NCBI GenBank assembly: GCA_026874595.1
Contig: CM049313.1
Location: 10,475,508-10,539,507, forward strand
DNA: 64,000 bases
Direction: 5' to 3'
Origin: Sipunculus nudus
Taxonomy: Eukaryota > Annelida > Sipuncula > Golfingiida > Sipunculidae
The position numbers were made by a program, and so were the translations under genes. Under the pieces are notes generated by a model, which saw nothing but the letters and a program-made list of their open reading frames with translations, was not told the DNA's origin and ran no database searches. Below, piece after piece: positions 1 through 11,246 of this stretch (positions within the stretch are counted from its first letter, which is position 1; each line of letters begins with the position of its first letter).

Positions 1-805
1 AAATGTATTATAAAATCACTGTCATCTAAATAAGAAGTATTCATTTTCCAGTAACCTTTACCTTTACTTTCTTGCTTCATTTCTATTTTAAGTTTAACTG
101 GACTGTGATCAGAATGATAGGCTGCCTCTATACAAATATCATCAACATAATCATATAGTGAGTTGGATATCAACCAGTAGTCCAGCCTACAACGGGTAAC
201 TGGATTATTTCTTCTCCATGTATATCTTTTTTTTTGTTTGGATATCTCCTCCTCCATACATCGGTTATATCAAATGTCTCACATATAGAGATTAAAATGT
301 CTCTGACCTGATTTTTATTATCATGTAAATTGTCTATTTTATCTAATCTATTGTCAAGAACAATGTTGAAATCCCCACCCAGAATAATATTACTTCTCCC
401 TTGTTGGTTTTGCTCCATCAATTTCTCCATTAGAGTCCTAAAAAATATTTTTTGTTCATTTAGGCTATTCGGTGCATATATATTGATCAACAGAAACGGA
501 TTATTTTCAATTATACAATTTAACATAAGCAATCTACCATTTTCAAATTCATGAATTGCTTTACCTGAATATCCAATTCATTACAAATTAAAGTAGCCAC
601 ACAACGACTATTATTATTCCCATGAGTATAATAAATCTTTGCACCCCATTCATTCGTCCAAATCGCTTCATTCTGTTCACTGCTTTAAGTTTCTTGAAGA
701 AATGTTATTTCTGTTTTCTCCTTATGCAGTAATCTAAATAATGATCTTCTTTTTCTGGTTTTATTAAGTCTTCGAAAATTTAATGTTTTAATATTTAAAT
801 TACAG
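1..805 (-). pseudogene. L1-type LINE ORF2 endonuclease domain, decayed
   Basis: Read right to left, this encodes an exonuclease-endonuclease-phosphatase (EEP) domain of a non-LTR retrotransposon, which nicks target DNA during insertion. Motifs appear in the family order: LNFRRLNKTRKRR then TFLQET (around 690-800), INIYAPN (around 465), LGGDFNIVLD (around 370), RLDYWLIS (around 170-190) and SDHSPVKL (around 95-120). The frame is broken by a TAA right after LQET (685-687), a frameshift near 555, and another near 225-240 in a T-rich run. The reverse transcriptase would lie beyond base 1. The copy is clearly dead. Assignment to the L1/Tx1 group rests on the accompanying ORF1 at 1590-2391. Confidence 0.85.
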
Positions 806-1589
806 CTGCAACTATTGAACACTTCAAGTAAATATAATATGTTTTACCGCATACAGAGATATATCAAACATGTCAGAGACTCATCAGTGCATTAAGGTTA
901 CTAGGACAGTACAATACCTGCAGGGCAAACACATTTTCACCCTGCATTGGCCTTGACACAAGAAACACACATTGACTATTTAAAGGACACATAAGAGGCT
1001 TACTAAAAGCTTTAGTTCCCTCTGTTGTTGGGTTGACCTATTTTAAGCTTCCCCCAACAAATACCACTACTACGGTCCTGCAATGCAATGTTGTGAAACC
1101 GCAAAACCATCCAGGCACACTTTCTTTTCATGCCACCCTTTGCAAAATAATTTAGTGCAAGTGTACCTTTGAAAAACATCTGTACTTAAACTCAAAATTC
1201 ACAGTTAAATACATGTGATACCAGGATATCTTTGAAAGTAACATACGTACATATAAAAAAAGTTTTATAATATTTGGTATAGTAAATTAACATTTAAACA
1301 TGTAACAATGATTTAGTAATTGTTAATTGCATTTAAAATACAGTATCCAAAAGGCAAGACAATATTAGATAATAAATGGTTCACTTAGGTTCAGCTATGA
1401 CATTAAACTTTGTGTATATTATATTACAGCCAAAATGTAAACTACAGGGTATAATACTGAACAGAAACTTACTATAATTGAAATACATATACAGGGTACA
1501 CTCAGTTTGTACCACAGATCCTCCATATGACAGTAGCATAAATTGATATAGATAATGTGCATCTTAGTTCAACGTACTAATGAAAATAC
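806..1589. other. Spacer between LINE ORF2 and ORF1, no gene seen
   Basis: AT-rich sequence between the two LINE reading frames. No open frame or motif stands out. At about 780 bp it is long for an inter-ORF spacer of this family, so part of it may be a later insertion or unrelated DNA. Confidence 0.4.
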
Positions 1590-2391
1590 TTATTTTAAAA
1601 GAACATAACAAGTAGACTTTATCTTGAACAATGAAATATTCAAAATTTCACAGAATAAGGGTTTTTTTAGTTTGTTCAAATGGTTGATATGCACAAGTGA
1701 ACCATCCTCCGTTTTCACAATTACTTTTCCATCAGAGGTCCATGCCAGTTGAACTTTGTGTTCTTTAGCTGCCAGTAACAACTTGAATCTATAATCAGTT
1801 AGATCTTCCACAATATAGAAGCCTGTTCCTTTTAGCAATTTTCTTTTCGTTATCACATTCTGTCTACATGCGTAGCTAACAAATTTGATCAGAATTGGCC
1901 GGTTCTGTTTCCCTGTGCGTCCTACCCTGTGCATCCTGTCAATCATCCAGGGCTCAACTTGGGCTCCAATCTTCTAAAAAATTTTCCAGACTTTATCTCT
2001 TAAATTATCATTTTCGTCCTCCTGGACACCAATAATTCTTATACTATTTCTGCGACTGTACTGTTCTAATATTTCACAGCTGACTCCAAGTCTCTGATAT
2101 GTTCACCTCAGCTAAAGTAGCCAGCTCTCTCTTACATTCATCTTTCAGATTTTGAAACTTATTTTCATATACACTTTCTAAATGACAGATAGCACTATTT
2201 ACCTCAGTCTGCATGTTCTGTACCAGGGCCTCTGTCTGTTTAAGTGATGCATCAGTCCCTTGAATCTCAGCTCTCAGAGTTTCAATTTTACAGTCCATTT
2301 TACTTTCTATTTCAGCCAATTTGTTGTCTAAATGTTTCAAGATATTTGGTTCCATGCTCTTTAACAATATTTCCATAGTGTCTTTATCCAT
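1590..2391 (-). pseudogene. L1-type LINE ORF1 protein, decayed
   Basis: The N-terminal part (2391 down to about 2100) starts MDKDTMEILLKSMEPNILK and is rich in E, K, Q and L, like the coiled coil that trimerises L1 ORF1 proteins. After a frameshift near 2100 the next frame gives LEQYSRRNSIRIIGVQED, the start of the RRM-like domain. A stop follows near 1975. The frame then reads IDRMHRVGR, NRPILIKFVSYACRQNV and later AWTSDGKVIVKTEDG, matching the RRM end and the C-terminal nucleic-acid-binding domain. It lies upstream of the endonuclease on the same strand, as in a two-ORF LINE. At least one frameshift and one stop make it non-functional. Confidence 0.8.
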
Positions 2392-2726
2392 TTTCTCTCA
2401 ATATATGGCCTGGATGGAAATGGATATTGTAGCCACTCCAAAGCACAACCTGCCATTTGCATTGGCCTTGACCTTCCAGAAATCTGGAAGTTTAAACTTA
2501 AACTGAACAATGAATCAGCGGTAAAAGTGCAGTACAGGTGACCTGCCTAAAGATGGCTTCTTTACGGGTAGTCTGTCCTTATTTTTCTTGCTCCCGCATG
2601 GAATTAACTTGATTATACCATCAAAATGTAAACATTTTTATAAGATTAACATAAAATAGGACAGCATTAATCTTGATTCAAAGGAAAAATTAAGTATGAG
2701 TAGTGCCCTTTTGCTGTAGGTCATCA

Positions 2727-2749
2727 AGAGAGAGAGAGAGAGAGAGAGG
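2727..2749. repeat. (GA)n microsatellite
   Basis: Pure GA dinucleotide tract upstream of the LINE ORF1. Confidence 0.95.
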
Positions 2750-3107
2750 GTAAAAAGAAACAGTAAAAACAAAGTAACACCTGGCTATTCGTGTACAGAA
2801 TGTGAATAGTACAAAGCTGCTATTCTTGCTATTCCATTATTTTTTTCAACATTTTATGTCATTTTTGTCCTAAACGCTTTCGCATCTAATCATTTTAATC
2901 TTAATTAATTTATACCAGTAATTCCAGACAACAATGTGCGGGGGAAGTAATATATCAGCTTGATAAAGTAGCAGTAATATAAAATATTTTTAAAAGTAAC
3001 ATTAGCAGTAAATGATTATGAATCACCTATAGCTATCATGGTGCCACACTACGGAGGATGCGACTTTCTAGGTTCTTTTCAGTCAGTCGAAAAAAAATAG
3101 GCCGACC

Positions 3108-3124
3108 GGGGGGGGGGGGGGGGG
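3108..3124. repeat. Poly-G run, 17 bases
   Basis: Homopolymer G tract following GCCGACC. The length may be imprecise, since such runs are hard to sequence. Confidence 0.9.
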
Positions 3125-3617
3125 TAACAACACAAGTAATAAAAATCCTGGTCTCACAGAAAGCCCCATTCAACGAAGCACATACACGGAGTCCTCCGAA
3201 CACCTGATTCACATCACGTAACTCCTCAAAGACAAAACCACAGTTCTAGCGTAATCCCTGTGTACACAGTAAACTCAAAATCACTGAATAACACGGATGG
3301 TCACTTCTCACGAACGGTTTTCACTGCGGAATAAACGTTACTAGTCCGTGGATAAAAATTAAGTGTCAATCCACAAAGTCCTGTGTTAGAGCTCTCTGTT
3401 AATGGCTCTCTCCATCTTAGCTGCACACAACTATAAGTCCCGAGTAAACTCTCACTAGCGGATGTCAGCACCGTTATATCTCAGCGTCAAACCGAAGTCC
3501 TCGCCTGTTACTGGGAGCTCTCTAAACGACCCGAATTGCCTGTCCATCGGCATACATTTGTACAGTCTCTGCAGTGCTGCACCCAACATCAGAAGACGGT
3601 TCCTTAGACGGTTCTTC

Positions 3618-3771
3618 ATGCTCGAACATTTTAAAGCTTCTCATGCTAATGGTTAAAAAATGATATTACGTACACTAAAATAATAATCTGCAAAACAAAC
3701 ACCCTACACCTAAATATATACACAGTCACAGGCCCCTGGTGAAACATGATTAATGCTCGAACATTTTAAAG
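3618..3771. repeat. 19 bp exact direct repeat pair
   Basis: ATGCTCGAACATTTTAAAG occurs at 3618-3636 and again at 3753-3771. The 116 bp between them show no recognised element. It resembles a target-site duplication in length, but no terminal motifs were seen inside. Confidence 0.6.
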
Positions 3772-3954
3772 TGTAATATAAGAAGTAGAAGGAAAAAACA
3801 GAACATGACCCATTCATATCCAAACAGTAATTTTGGATAATAATTTCCTTGTTGATGTTAATGTTTGTATTCCATTAACAGATGAAGATCTATTTGAGCC
3901 ACTAGAAATACAATCAAAGTAATCTATGTATTAACGGCATAAGGCGACTTTTGT

Positions 3955-5650
3955 GGTTTTTTTTTTTCGTATCTCCTCTGAAACCATTGTACAGATGGCC
4001 GTGATTTTCGACATACATATATTCCGGGTGTGTCCGAAGAGATCTCACCAACTTTTATCTGCAATACTTGCGTATTACTTGCATAATTAATAATTTTAAT
4101 ATTTGCTCCCCTACGGGCACCTCTTATCTTTGTGTTTTAGGGCCCGGTATCACAAAGGCCATATATAGAGTGTTTGATGGTGGGACAGAGTTTTACTCCG
4201 GGGGCCCTATCGGGAATTTTTGTACATTTCGGGGTCACCGGCCCGAAATAAAATCCCCATCAGCGATCCCTTCTAAAAGGGGGATCTTTGAAAGGATTTG
4301 AAGGCCTTCCTGCGGGGGGTCGCACGAAGAGGGCTTCTTGCTGTGACCTCTCTCACCTGACATGATATGCTTGAGTGCTCATCTACCGGGTCGCAGGAAT
4401 CTGTGATGGTTATACAATCGCACATGGTCGCACGAAGTCCAGGGCCTTGCATGTGATTGAGGTCCTTGACAAATATTCACCAACACATGTAGGCCTACTA
4501 TGTAACAGATGTAAAGAAAATGTTAACCAAATTCACGTCATGGTTGGTACAGTGTGATATGTATGCGTGTGGAGTGGCACACCAAAGTCGTAAACACATA
4601 ATATTGATTTAAATGTTTTGCAAATCGAGATATTTGCTCATCCTGCAGTTACAAATGTAACATTCCTGTAAAAATATAAATTAATACGTTTGTGCTGGCA
4701 TATTTTTCTTTTACATGCATGTGCCATCTCTTTTTCAATAAGTTTATGTAATACTATTTTGTTTATTCGAAGAGATTCCACCAACTTTTATTTGCAGTAT
4801 TTTCGTATTACGTGCATAATTAATAATGCTTTTTTTTGTGCTAACTCCTTTTCTTTGTGCGCTCGGGCCTGGTAACACAACGGCCATAGAATGTGTGATG
4901 CTGGGACAAAGCTTTCTCGGGGGGGGGGGGGGGGGGGGGGGGCTCTATGTGGGATATTTCGTACATTTCGCGGACAGTGGCCCGTATTAATTCCCATCGA
5001 CGATCCCTTCTTAAAAGGCAACCTCCGCGCAGGGATAAGGTCTATTGTACACAAGGAATCCCTTTATAGACGAGATCTCGCATGAAAGAATGCTCAAAAG
5101 GGGGATCTTTAAAAGAATCATAATTACCCGAACGGTGGTGGCTCAGCTTTCAAGCAAAAGTGGTCTTTGGGAGTGCGCGATATTAAAAAATATACAGCCA
5201 ATACAACATACAATAATGCTACCACGAAATTTTGCGCTTCGGGATTGCCGACTATGGGAGTGCTCAGTTTTTGTGTGTGGTAATGGGAATGCAATTATCG
5301 AGAACACGTCTCACCATTACTGTTCTACCATGCAAGATTACAGGTTCCTTTACTGGCGGATTGACGGGCTCGGAGCGCAACTTTAAATAGCGACGTTCAA
5401 CATAATATATTTTCATATAAAAATTATTTCATTTATCATATTAACTTCTCCGAAAAATTCTCCGGCAAATTTCTAGGATTCAATAAGATTTTCATACATA
5501 ACACAGTTCATATAATGGATCTATTTATTAATTGCGTAACGCGTTTTGTGTGATTTTCCATATCTCCTCTGATACCACAGTACCGATTGTCCTGATTTTC
5601 GACATAAATATGCTGCGGGTTAGTCCGAAGACATTCCACCATTCGCACCG
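3955..5650. repeat. Diverged local direct repeats
   Basis: Two related blocks lie in the same orientation at about 4035-4290 and 4755-5030. They share stretches such as GAGAT..CACCAACTTTTAT, TGCATAATTAATAAT and CGATCCCTTCT. A third segment (about 5545-5645) repeats the left flank of the first block (about 3955-4050) and shares ATCTCCTCTGA and TGATTTTCGACAT. The second block contains a 24-base G run (4919-4942). Open frames here, including one at 5045-5386, have no recognisable domain and I do not call them genes. Confidence 0.7.
4919..4942. repeat. Poly-G run, 24 bases
   Basis: The longest G homopolymer in the window, inside the second local repeat block. Open frames that read through it as a polyglycine or polyproline stretch are artefacts. 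Confidence 0.9.
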
Positions 5651-6456
5651 GAACGTATTCATCTAAGTCATCCAGACCCAGACACAAAGTCAACTATAAG
5701 ACAGAACACATACACTAAATGTCGTCTTCAAAGAGATCTTATGACGGTTGCATTGTACAACCAAAGCTATAAACTATGAAAGACTATTTGACATCAGAGC
5801 GAACTGCTCGCCCCAAACCGTGCGTCGCATTTGTAATTGCTAGTGTACTTATAAAGAGTAAAATAACCAAAGATATTTTCTCACAGAGAATTTACATTTT
5901 ACACAAAAACTCTTTATATAAATAACAACCCTACAGGAAAAAGAGCAAAGCATGAAAAAGCATGTAAATCCTGATCCAGTATGCAGTTCGTATGTTTGCA
6001 AACTTAACACATCCATCGAGTACATATTTCATATATCATACTTCATTTGATATCAGTAAGTGGAACAACAAGGTAGCTTTTTGAATCACCCAGCGAAATG
6101 TCACCTGGTTCCAGGTCCTTGCATTGCATTACCGGGATCGTTATCTTCTATGGTTCTTGATCTATCACCAATATAAGTTCAGCCGGGCAAATGTTAAATA
6201 TTCACTGGCTTGTGGCCAGAAGCAATGTTTCCTACATATATCTAAGGAAAACACTCCCGCACATCAGCATCTACGCATTAAACCACCCGGAGTCATAGCT
6301 TCAACGAGCAGCACACGAGCTTCACCCTGATTGTCGAGTAAGTTAATATTTCATCATTTGGACCGTCTTCATATTTCTTTCAGAGGCTGACTTCTAATCT
6401 TTTATAAATATTTTACCATCTGTTTGTTTGAGAGATAGAGAGAGAGAGTATGGGTG

Positions 6457-6459
<3 letters not shown>
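5651..6459. other. No gene or named repeat seen
   Basis: Anonymous AT-rich sequence with only short frames that lack domains. Confidence 0.4.

Positions 6460-6515
<56 letters not shown>
6460..6515. repeat. (GA)n microsatellite
   Basis: A 56 bp pure GA tract, preceded by a shorter impure GA stretch from about 6430. Confidence 0.95.
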
Positions 6516-6518
<3 letters not shown>

Positions 6519-7293
6519 ATCATATATATGTTGCCAGTCATGAACAGGAAGTTAATACGAACCGCCTTAAATCAGGTTTTATTTTTTATTTAACTACTTA
6601 ATGATTGTTCCTGATTGCGTTCCATGAGGTTAAAACAGTCCTGATTTTGTATATGTTGATCATGTGTAATAAGTTATTCAATAAATGCTGCACGAGGTTG
6701 GGAAGTGTAGGGAGTATTAAATCCATTTGGAATTAAGTTACATCAATTAGACGGTGGCAAAGGAGGGCTGTGATGTTTTGGTATGGCTGTCTTGATCACT
6801 GAGCATGAAACAGCTTCGGAAAAATATCATCTTTTCTATATATCATTATAAATGTTAAAAATAGAAAAACATTTTTTGGTTTATGATTCTGCAAAAGCTC
6901 TCTAGTGGCAGTTAAATACATTTTGAATACATTCAGCGAATCACGAACTCGGCTTACGTGCCTTATAAATAAACGTTGTACAAGAATTTATTTCTATTTT
7001 CCGAATGTTAAACCATAAAGGTTAATATGATGAAATGGTACTAGCAGATAATGTATATGGATTTACATCTTAGACACAAGACACTTGGAAATAATATATT
7101 AAAACTTTTCATTCAAATTTAATTCATTAACATAGAGGAAAGAATGTAGATGGATGTAGCGTACTAAAATGCTATAGTAAAAATTAGAAATAGACATAAA
7201 CAAGACATTTAGAGTAATATCCTCATTGGCTTGACATGGAACGATAAGAGAACATAAATAATCAAATCCATGCGACTTTATAATAACTTGGTT

Positions 7294-7349
<56 letters not shown>
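7294..7349. repeat. (TA)n microsatellite
   Basis: TA tract with one CA interruption. Confidence 0.95.
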
Positions 7350-7353
<4 letters not shown>

Positions 7354-8057
7354 CAAGCAATGAAAATTATACCTTCATGAACCTCAAAAGTCAGAATTTA
7401 AAAAAGGAGGCGATAACTTCATCAAAAAATTGTCCTTAATTGATATTCCAGAGGGAGATCATTGTATACGGGGTAACGTGAACGGGGAAATACTTTCGTT
7501 GAGTATTTGTCTTAATCGATGATTAAGTTTGAAAAAAAGATGTAAACTGGAACAACACAAGTCATAAATTGACGCATAGATTTGAAATTATAAAGCATAA
7601 AATAAGTTGTTCTTCAGCTTTGTTACCAACCAGATGCTTCAATATGCGCTTGTTTGTAAGTGCAAGTATACCTCGACCTCAGTTGGTAAGCATGAATTTT
7701 GTTCGGAGGTGCCAGTGATCGTTGGGAAATATGTACTGTATCTTTCAGCTGTAGTACCATCTCTACATAACCGCGATCTCTACTTGCTAAGCGGACCACT
7801 ATAGAATTAAACAAAATCATATTGGTTTTCACCAAGCTTCATAAATGATCAATTGTTAGGACACCTTTTTCCATGTAAAAAGTACAGTTCATTTATGAAA
7901 CGCGCTGCAAATGTGGAAAAAGGCGGAAGACATGACAGCAACTTATAACAGTTAGTTTTTTAATTTATGTGCAACTGCCCATTATAACTGATTTTTGTTG
8001 TCTGCCCATTGGATCTTCAAATATTTCAAATATTTATCAAACTTACTTTATAGCCTG

Positions 8058-8071
8058 AATATATATATAGG

Positions 8072-8119
<48 letters not shown>
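8058..8119. repeat. (TA)n microsatellite
   Basis: TA tract split once by AGGCC. Confidence 0.95.
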
Positions 8120-8120
<1 letters not shown>

Positions 8121-9251
8121 TCAGTTTCGAAAATAAAAATATAGTTTAGGATGCATCCCAGTGGCTATATCGTTCCTTGCTCGCACATTGTCATATCTTT
8201 CTTGGAAAACGTAAACCTCTTAACCTTTTTTCTTTTGTTTTGTATATAACCTAATATGTCTTGTTATACATTAAAAATATAAATTCATAACGGTTTGGAG
8301 AAAACGTTTATTAAAGTTTATATACTTAGCTTGCACAGAGAAAGAGCATAGGTTTGACATTACAACATTTGAAATTTATATCTTTCACAGATGGTTCTTT
8401 TTAATGCTATCTCTTTTTTAAAATGGATTTTTACAGGGCATCAATAACAGTAATGGAACAAGTACGTTTCTTTGATTTTATTACAATGGCTCGAAGAGAA
8501 GATGGTATCATTACAAAGATTTAAGATGAATTATCATATTTCACTCTCTGACCACAACAAAGATTTATAAATGCAACCTTGCACGATAAGGCTTCGACTA
8601 TATAAATATGTATATCACTTTTCTTATTAGTTTAATGATAAATTTTTAATATAATTTACCTATATATGGTCGAAATTTGGTTGGATTATGCATTTTGTGA
8701 TTTTCTAATTGTAATCTATACTAAAATAAATTTCATTTTTTCTTAATGCAGAACGTTTAAGGATAGTTTAAAAACAGGTTAAATGACTAAAGCATTTCGT
8801 TTTATCTTAGACATGAAAGTACTCTTCGTTTTCGTCACAACCGTCCTGCTTTCTGGATGTTGCGCCAGCAGAGACACCAAGACAGAGCGGAAGGTAGTAC
8901 TCTTTTATTTGATTTGCTTGCCTTTTAATTGTTAACGTGCATCCAGTTTTTTTTTTTGTAATACAGGTATAACTTTCATATTCGCAGTCTCATTTCTTCC
9001 ATCGGAGTATGCATCTTCCATCGCTAATATGCATTTGTATGTGCAGTGGACATGTAAGCTTATAAAGAAGTGACCACACCTGCATGACAGCAAAGGATAT
9101 AAATCTAGTTTTGTATTTTTCCACATGCGAGACGTGTAAGATAATGGCAAATATTCATATTGTAACTTTTCTTTTATTTGAATTGGAGTGGTCCTTATGA
9201 TTCCTTTAGTTTGGATGGTCCGCCCTATCTTTTAGTGCTGGTTGATGTCTA

Positions 9252-9606
9252 CACCGAGGAGGCTTAATTCTGTGCAAGATATCTGCCCGTCAGATGGTTT
9301 TACGCCGGTTGTTTTCCATTTTCTTAGCGGGTATCAAAGATCGTCTGCTCCATAGTTCATTACTTCATCAATAGGTGGCGGTGAAAAGGGAATTTCAAAG
9401 GTTCAGGCTGACTTGGCTTTATCACGTTTACTGAAACAGGGCTCAGTTTCAGTAAGAATGCGTATGGCTTCAGTCAAATTTTATCAAGACATTCTCAAAG
9501 TCGGCTAACGTAAGTCCGAGAGAAAGGTCGGCTTCAGTTAACGCGATTTAGCTAAGTCGGTCTGAACCTTGGAAATCCCCTTGCACAGAATTAAGCTTCC
9601 TCGGTG
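9252..9606. mobile_element. Fold-back (MITE-like) element in C1q intron 1
   Basis: The two ends, 9252-9278 and 9580-9606, are inverted repeats matching at 26 of 27 positions. A second inverted pair lies inside (about 9388-9406 with 9566-9584). A further hairpin is seen at TTACTGAAAC with GTTTCAGTAA near 9428-9458. The segment at 9508-9525 is also inverted relative to 9752-9770 just outside. No coding capacity is seen. Confidence 0.7.
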
Positions 9607-10446
9607 CAGGCTTACCATTTCAGCTCGCCAGGTGACTCAAGTCACTCACTTTTTTTTTATTTAAACTCACTTAAAGTTCGACAAAAGTGACTTAAGTCAA
9701 AAACGCAGTATAACAGGCTTAAGTCGGTTTACTGAAACTTGGCCCTGACTTATCTCTCGGACTTACGTCAGCCGGCTTGAGAGACATTTCGGTGAATACG
9801 ACAGAGTATTGGTTATCGTCAAATGTTACACACACATTACATTTGCAGAAAAATGAATTATTGTTGAACAGCAAATCCAGCTAAAATCACGTAATGAACT
9901 TTAAGAAAACTGCACTTTCTACCCGTTTTGCATAGGGTTGACCTCTAATCAGCATGACGGACAAATTTGTTGAGGTGCAATTGATCACGGATCAGCTGAC
10001 TTGAGCTGAGTACTCAAGAAAAGTACATTTTACGATAACAGATATTGCAGTGTGTTTATTATTGTTTCAAATATATTTAATTCAATTTTGCAGGATGACA
10101 CGGATAGGCGCTCTGAAAATCATCTACCGCCATCAGGTCGGTCAATCATTCCACCAATACACCAGTAAAGCTTGATTGTGGGAACTTTGTTTACGGGTGT
10201 TTGACTGTGCCTAAATTAAAGTTGTATTTTCGGGGTTCAAGGGGTATAAATGATCAAAGTGCAATCGATTTATCTTTCCTTGCAAGATTTTCAAGATGAA
10301 TATATTTAGAAGCTGCTGTTACGGTGAAGACACGTATAATCATTTTAATCTTCATTATTCGCATAACATATTTATGACAGAACTTGACTTTCAGTGTTTT
10401 TCAGTAGTTTTCAGTGATTCTTAATCATGATTCTTTCATCATCGTA

Positions 10447-10449
<3 letters not shown>

Positions 10450-10530
<81 letters not shown>

Positions 10531-10540
10531 TATATATATA
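10450..10540. repeat. (CT)n then (TA)n compound microsatellite
   Basis: CT tract to about 10493, followed by TA. It lies in intron 2 of the first C1q gene, about 60 bp before the exon 3 splice acceptor. The open frame that reads through it into exon 3 is not a true N-terminus. Confidence 0.95.
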
Positions 10541-11240
10541 CACAAACAAATTATATATTACATTTTTTGTGTGGCTTACTGTGTACTTTGTGTTTTAACA
10601 GTGGCATTTCACGTCGACTATAAAGGACCTCACATAAAACATGGCACAAAGAATATCCGAGTTCCTTACAATCTTGTCCGTCTGAACGAAGGGAATGGAT
10701 ACAACACAATCCTTCATGCATTCATTGCACCGAATCCTGGACTTTACATGTTTCACGTAAATGGACTTAATAGACGCGTGTGGGGATGCGCCATATTAAG
10801 GAAAATTGGGAATCAACAGGCATTTTCATAGGGCGAAGGTACTCATGCCACAATGGCTATGGCCTCACTTGTCCGACTCCGTAAAGATGTTGTTGACGTT
10901 GTGACCTGTCCTGACCTCAAAACAGTCTCTCTTCATGGAGACGAATACAATTCCTTTATGGGTTATCGCATTCGTGCTTGAAGTGGGCACGTATACAGTA
11001 CAGAAATCTATTTCAGCTTAGTGAGAGTCTATTTCTTAGATATTTCCCTCTGACTCTCCGTGCCCAGTAGAACTGACGTTTGCAGTCTTACATACGGATA
11101 ATAATAATAATAATAATGTTAATGATTTTCCAATTTGATAATCATTCAGGCAGTAACCCACACTTGCCTCATGAGAATGAAAATTTCATGTGTCCTGACA
11201 TCATTGATAGATTACATCTTTAAGGCAAATCGAAAACAAA

Positions 11241-11246
11241 AATAAA
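11241..11246 (+). promoter_or_regulatory. Candidate polyadenylation signal, first C1q gene
   Basis: AATAAA about 260 bases after the C1q stop codon. This is a plausible position, but the site is unproven. Confidence 0.35.

Larger units (their letters stand above)
2392..3660 (-). other. Probable LINE 5' region and flanking DNA
   Basis: This lies just upstream of ORF1 in LINE orientation. It includes a GA microsatellite (2727-2749), a run of 17 G (3108-3124) and a more GC-rich block at 3150-3650 that could be the LINE 5' untranslated region. No gene-like frame is convincing. The true 5' end of the LINE cannot be placed from this sequence. Confidence 0.3.
6516..8812. other. Sequence upstream of the first C1q gene, no gene seen
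   Basis: AT-rich sequence with two TA microsatellites (7294-7349 and 8058-8119). I see no convincing TATA box at the distance found in the second C1q copy. The bases before the start codon (TTTTATCTTAG then ACATG) could be the 3' splice site of a 5'UTR intron, which would put the promoter farther away. Confidence 0.4.
8813..10981 (+). pseudogene. Secreted C1q-domain protein gene with one in-frame stop
   Basis: Three exons can be joined in frame. Exon 1 (8813-8893) encodes a 27-residue N-terminus with a signal-peptide-like core, MKVLFVFVTTVLLSGCCAS, and ends at a GTAGTA donor. Exon 2 (10094-10136, 43 nt) follows TTTTGCAG and encodes DDTDRRSENHLPPS. Exon 3 (10602-10981) follows TGTTTTAACAG and encodes a C1q domain: VAFHVDYKG, GNGYNTILHAFIAPNPGLYMFHVNG, then THATMAMASLVRL and a terminal FMGYRIRA. 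There is no collagen region, which is typical of the soluble C1q-like proteins expanded in bivalves, where they act as secreted recognition molecules. Total length would be about 167 residues. A TAG at 10829-10831 interrupts the domain after GNQQAFS, yet the frame continues intact for 49 codons to the natural TGA. It may be a recent null allele, a sequencing error or a pseudogene. Confidence 0.85.

Noticed and set aside
4788-5085. Frames with polyglycine or polyproline stretches
   Set aside because: They are produced by the 24-base G run at 4919-4942.
5045-5386. 113-residue plus-strand frame
   Set aside because: No domain, partly inside a local repeat block, and no splice or start context.
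7665-7740. tRNA-like box A (CTCAGTTGGTAAGC)
   Set aside because: No box B at the right distance and no cloverleaf pairing.
10427-10601. N-terminal extension of the C1q frame through SLSLSL and IYIYIY
   Set aside because: It is translation of a CT/TA microsatellite in an intron. A proper acceptor and two upstream exons with a signal peptide exist.
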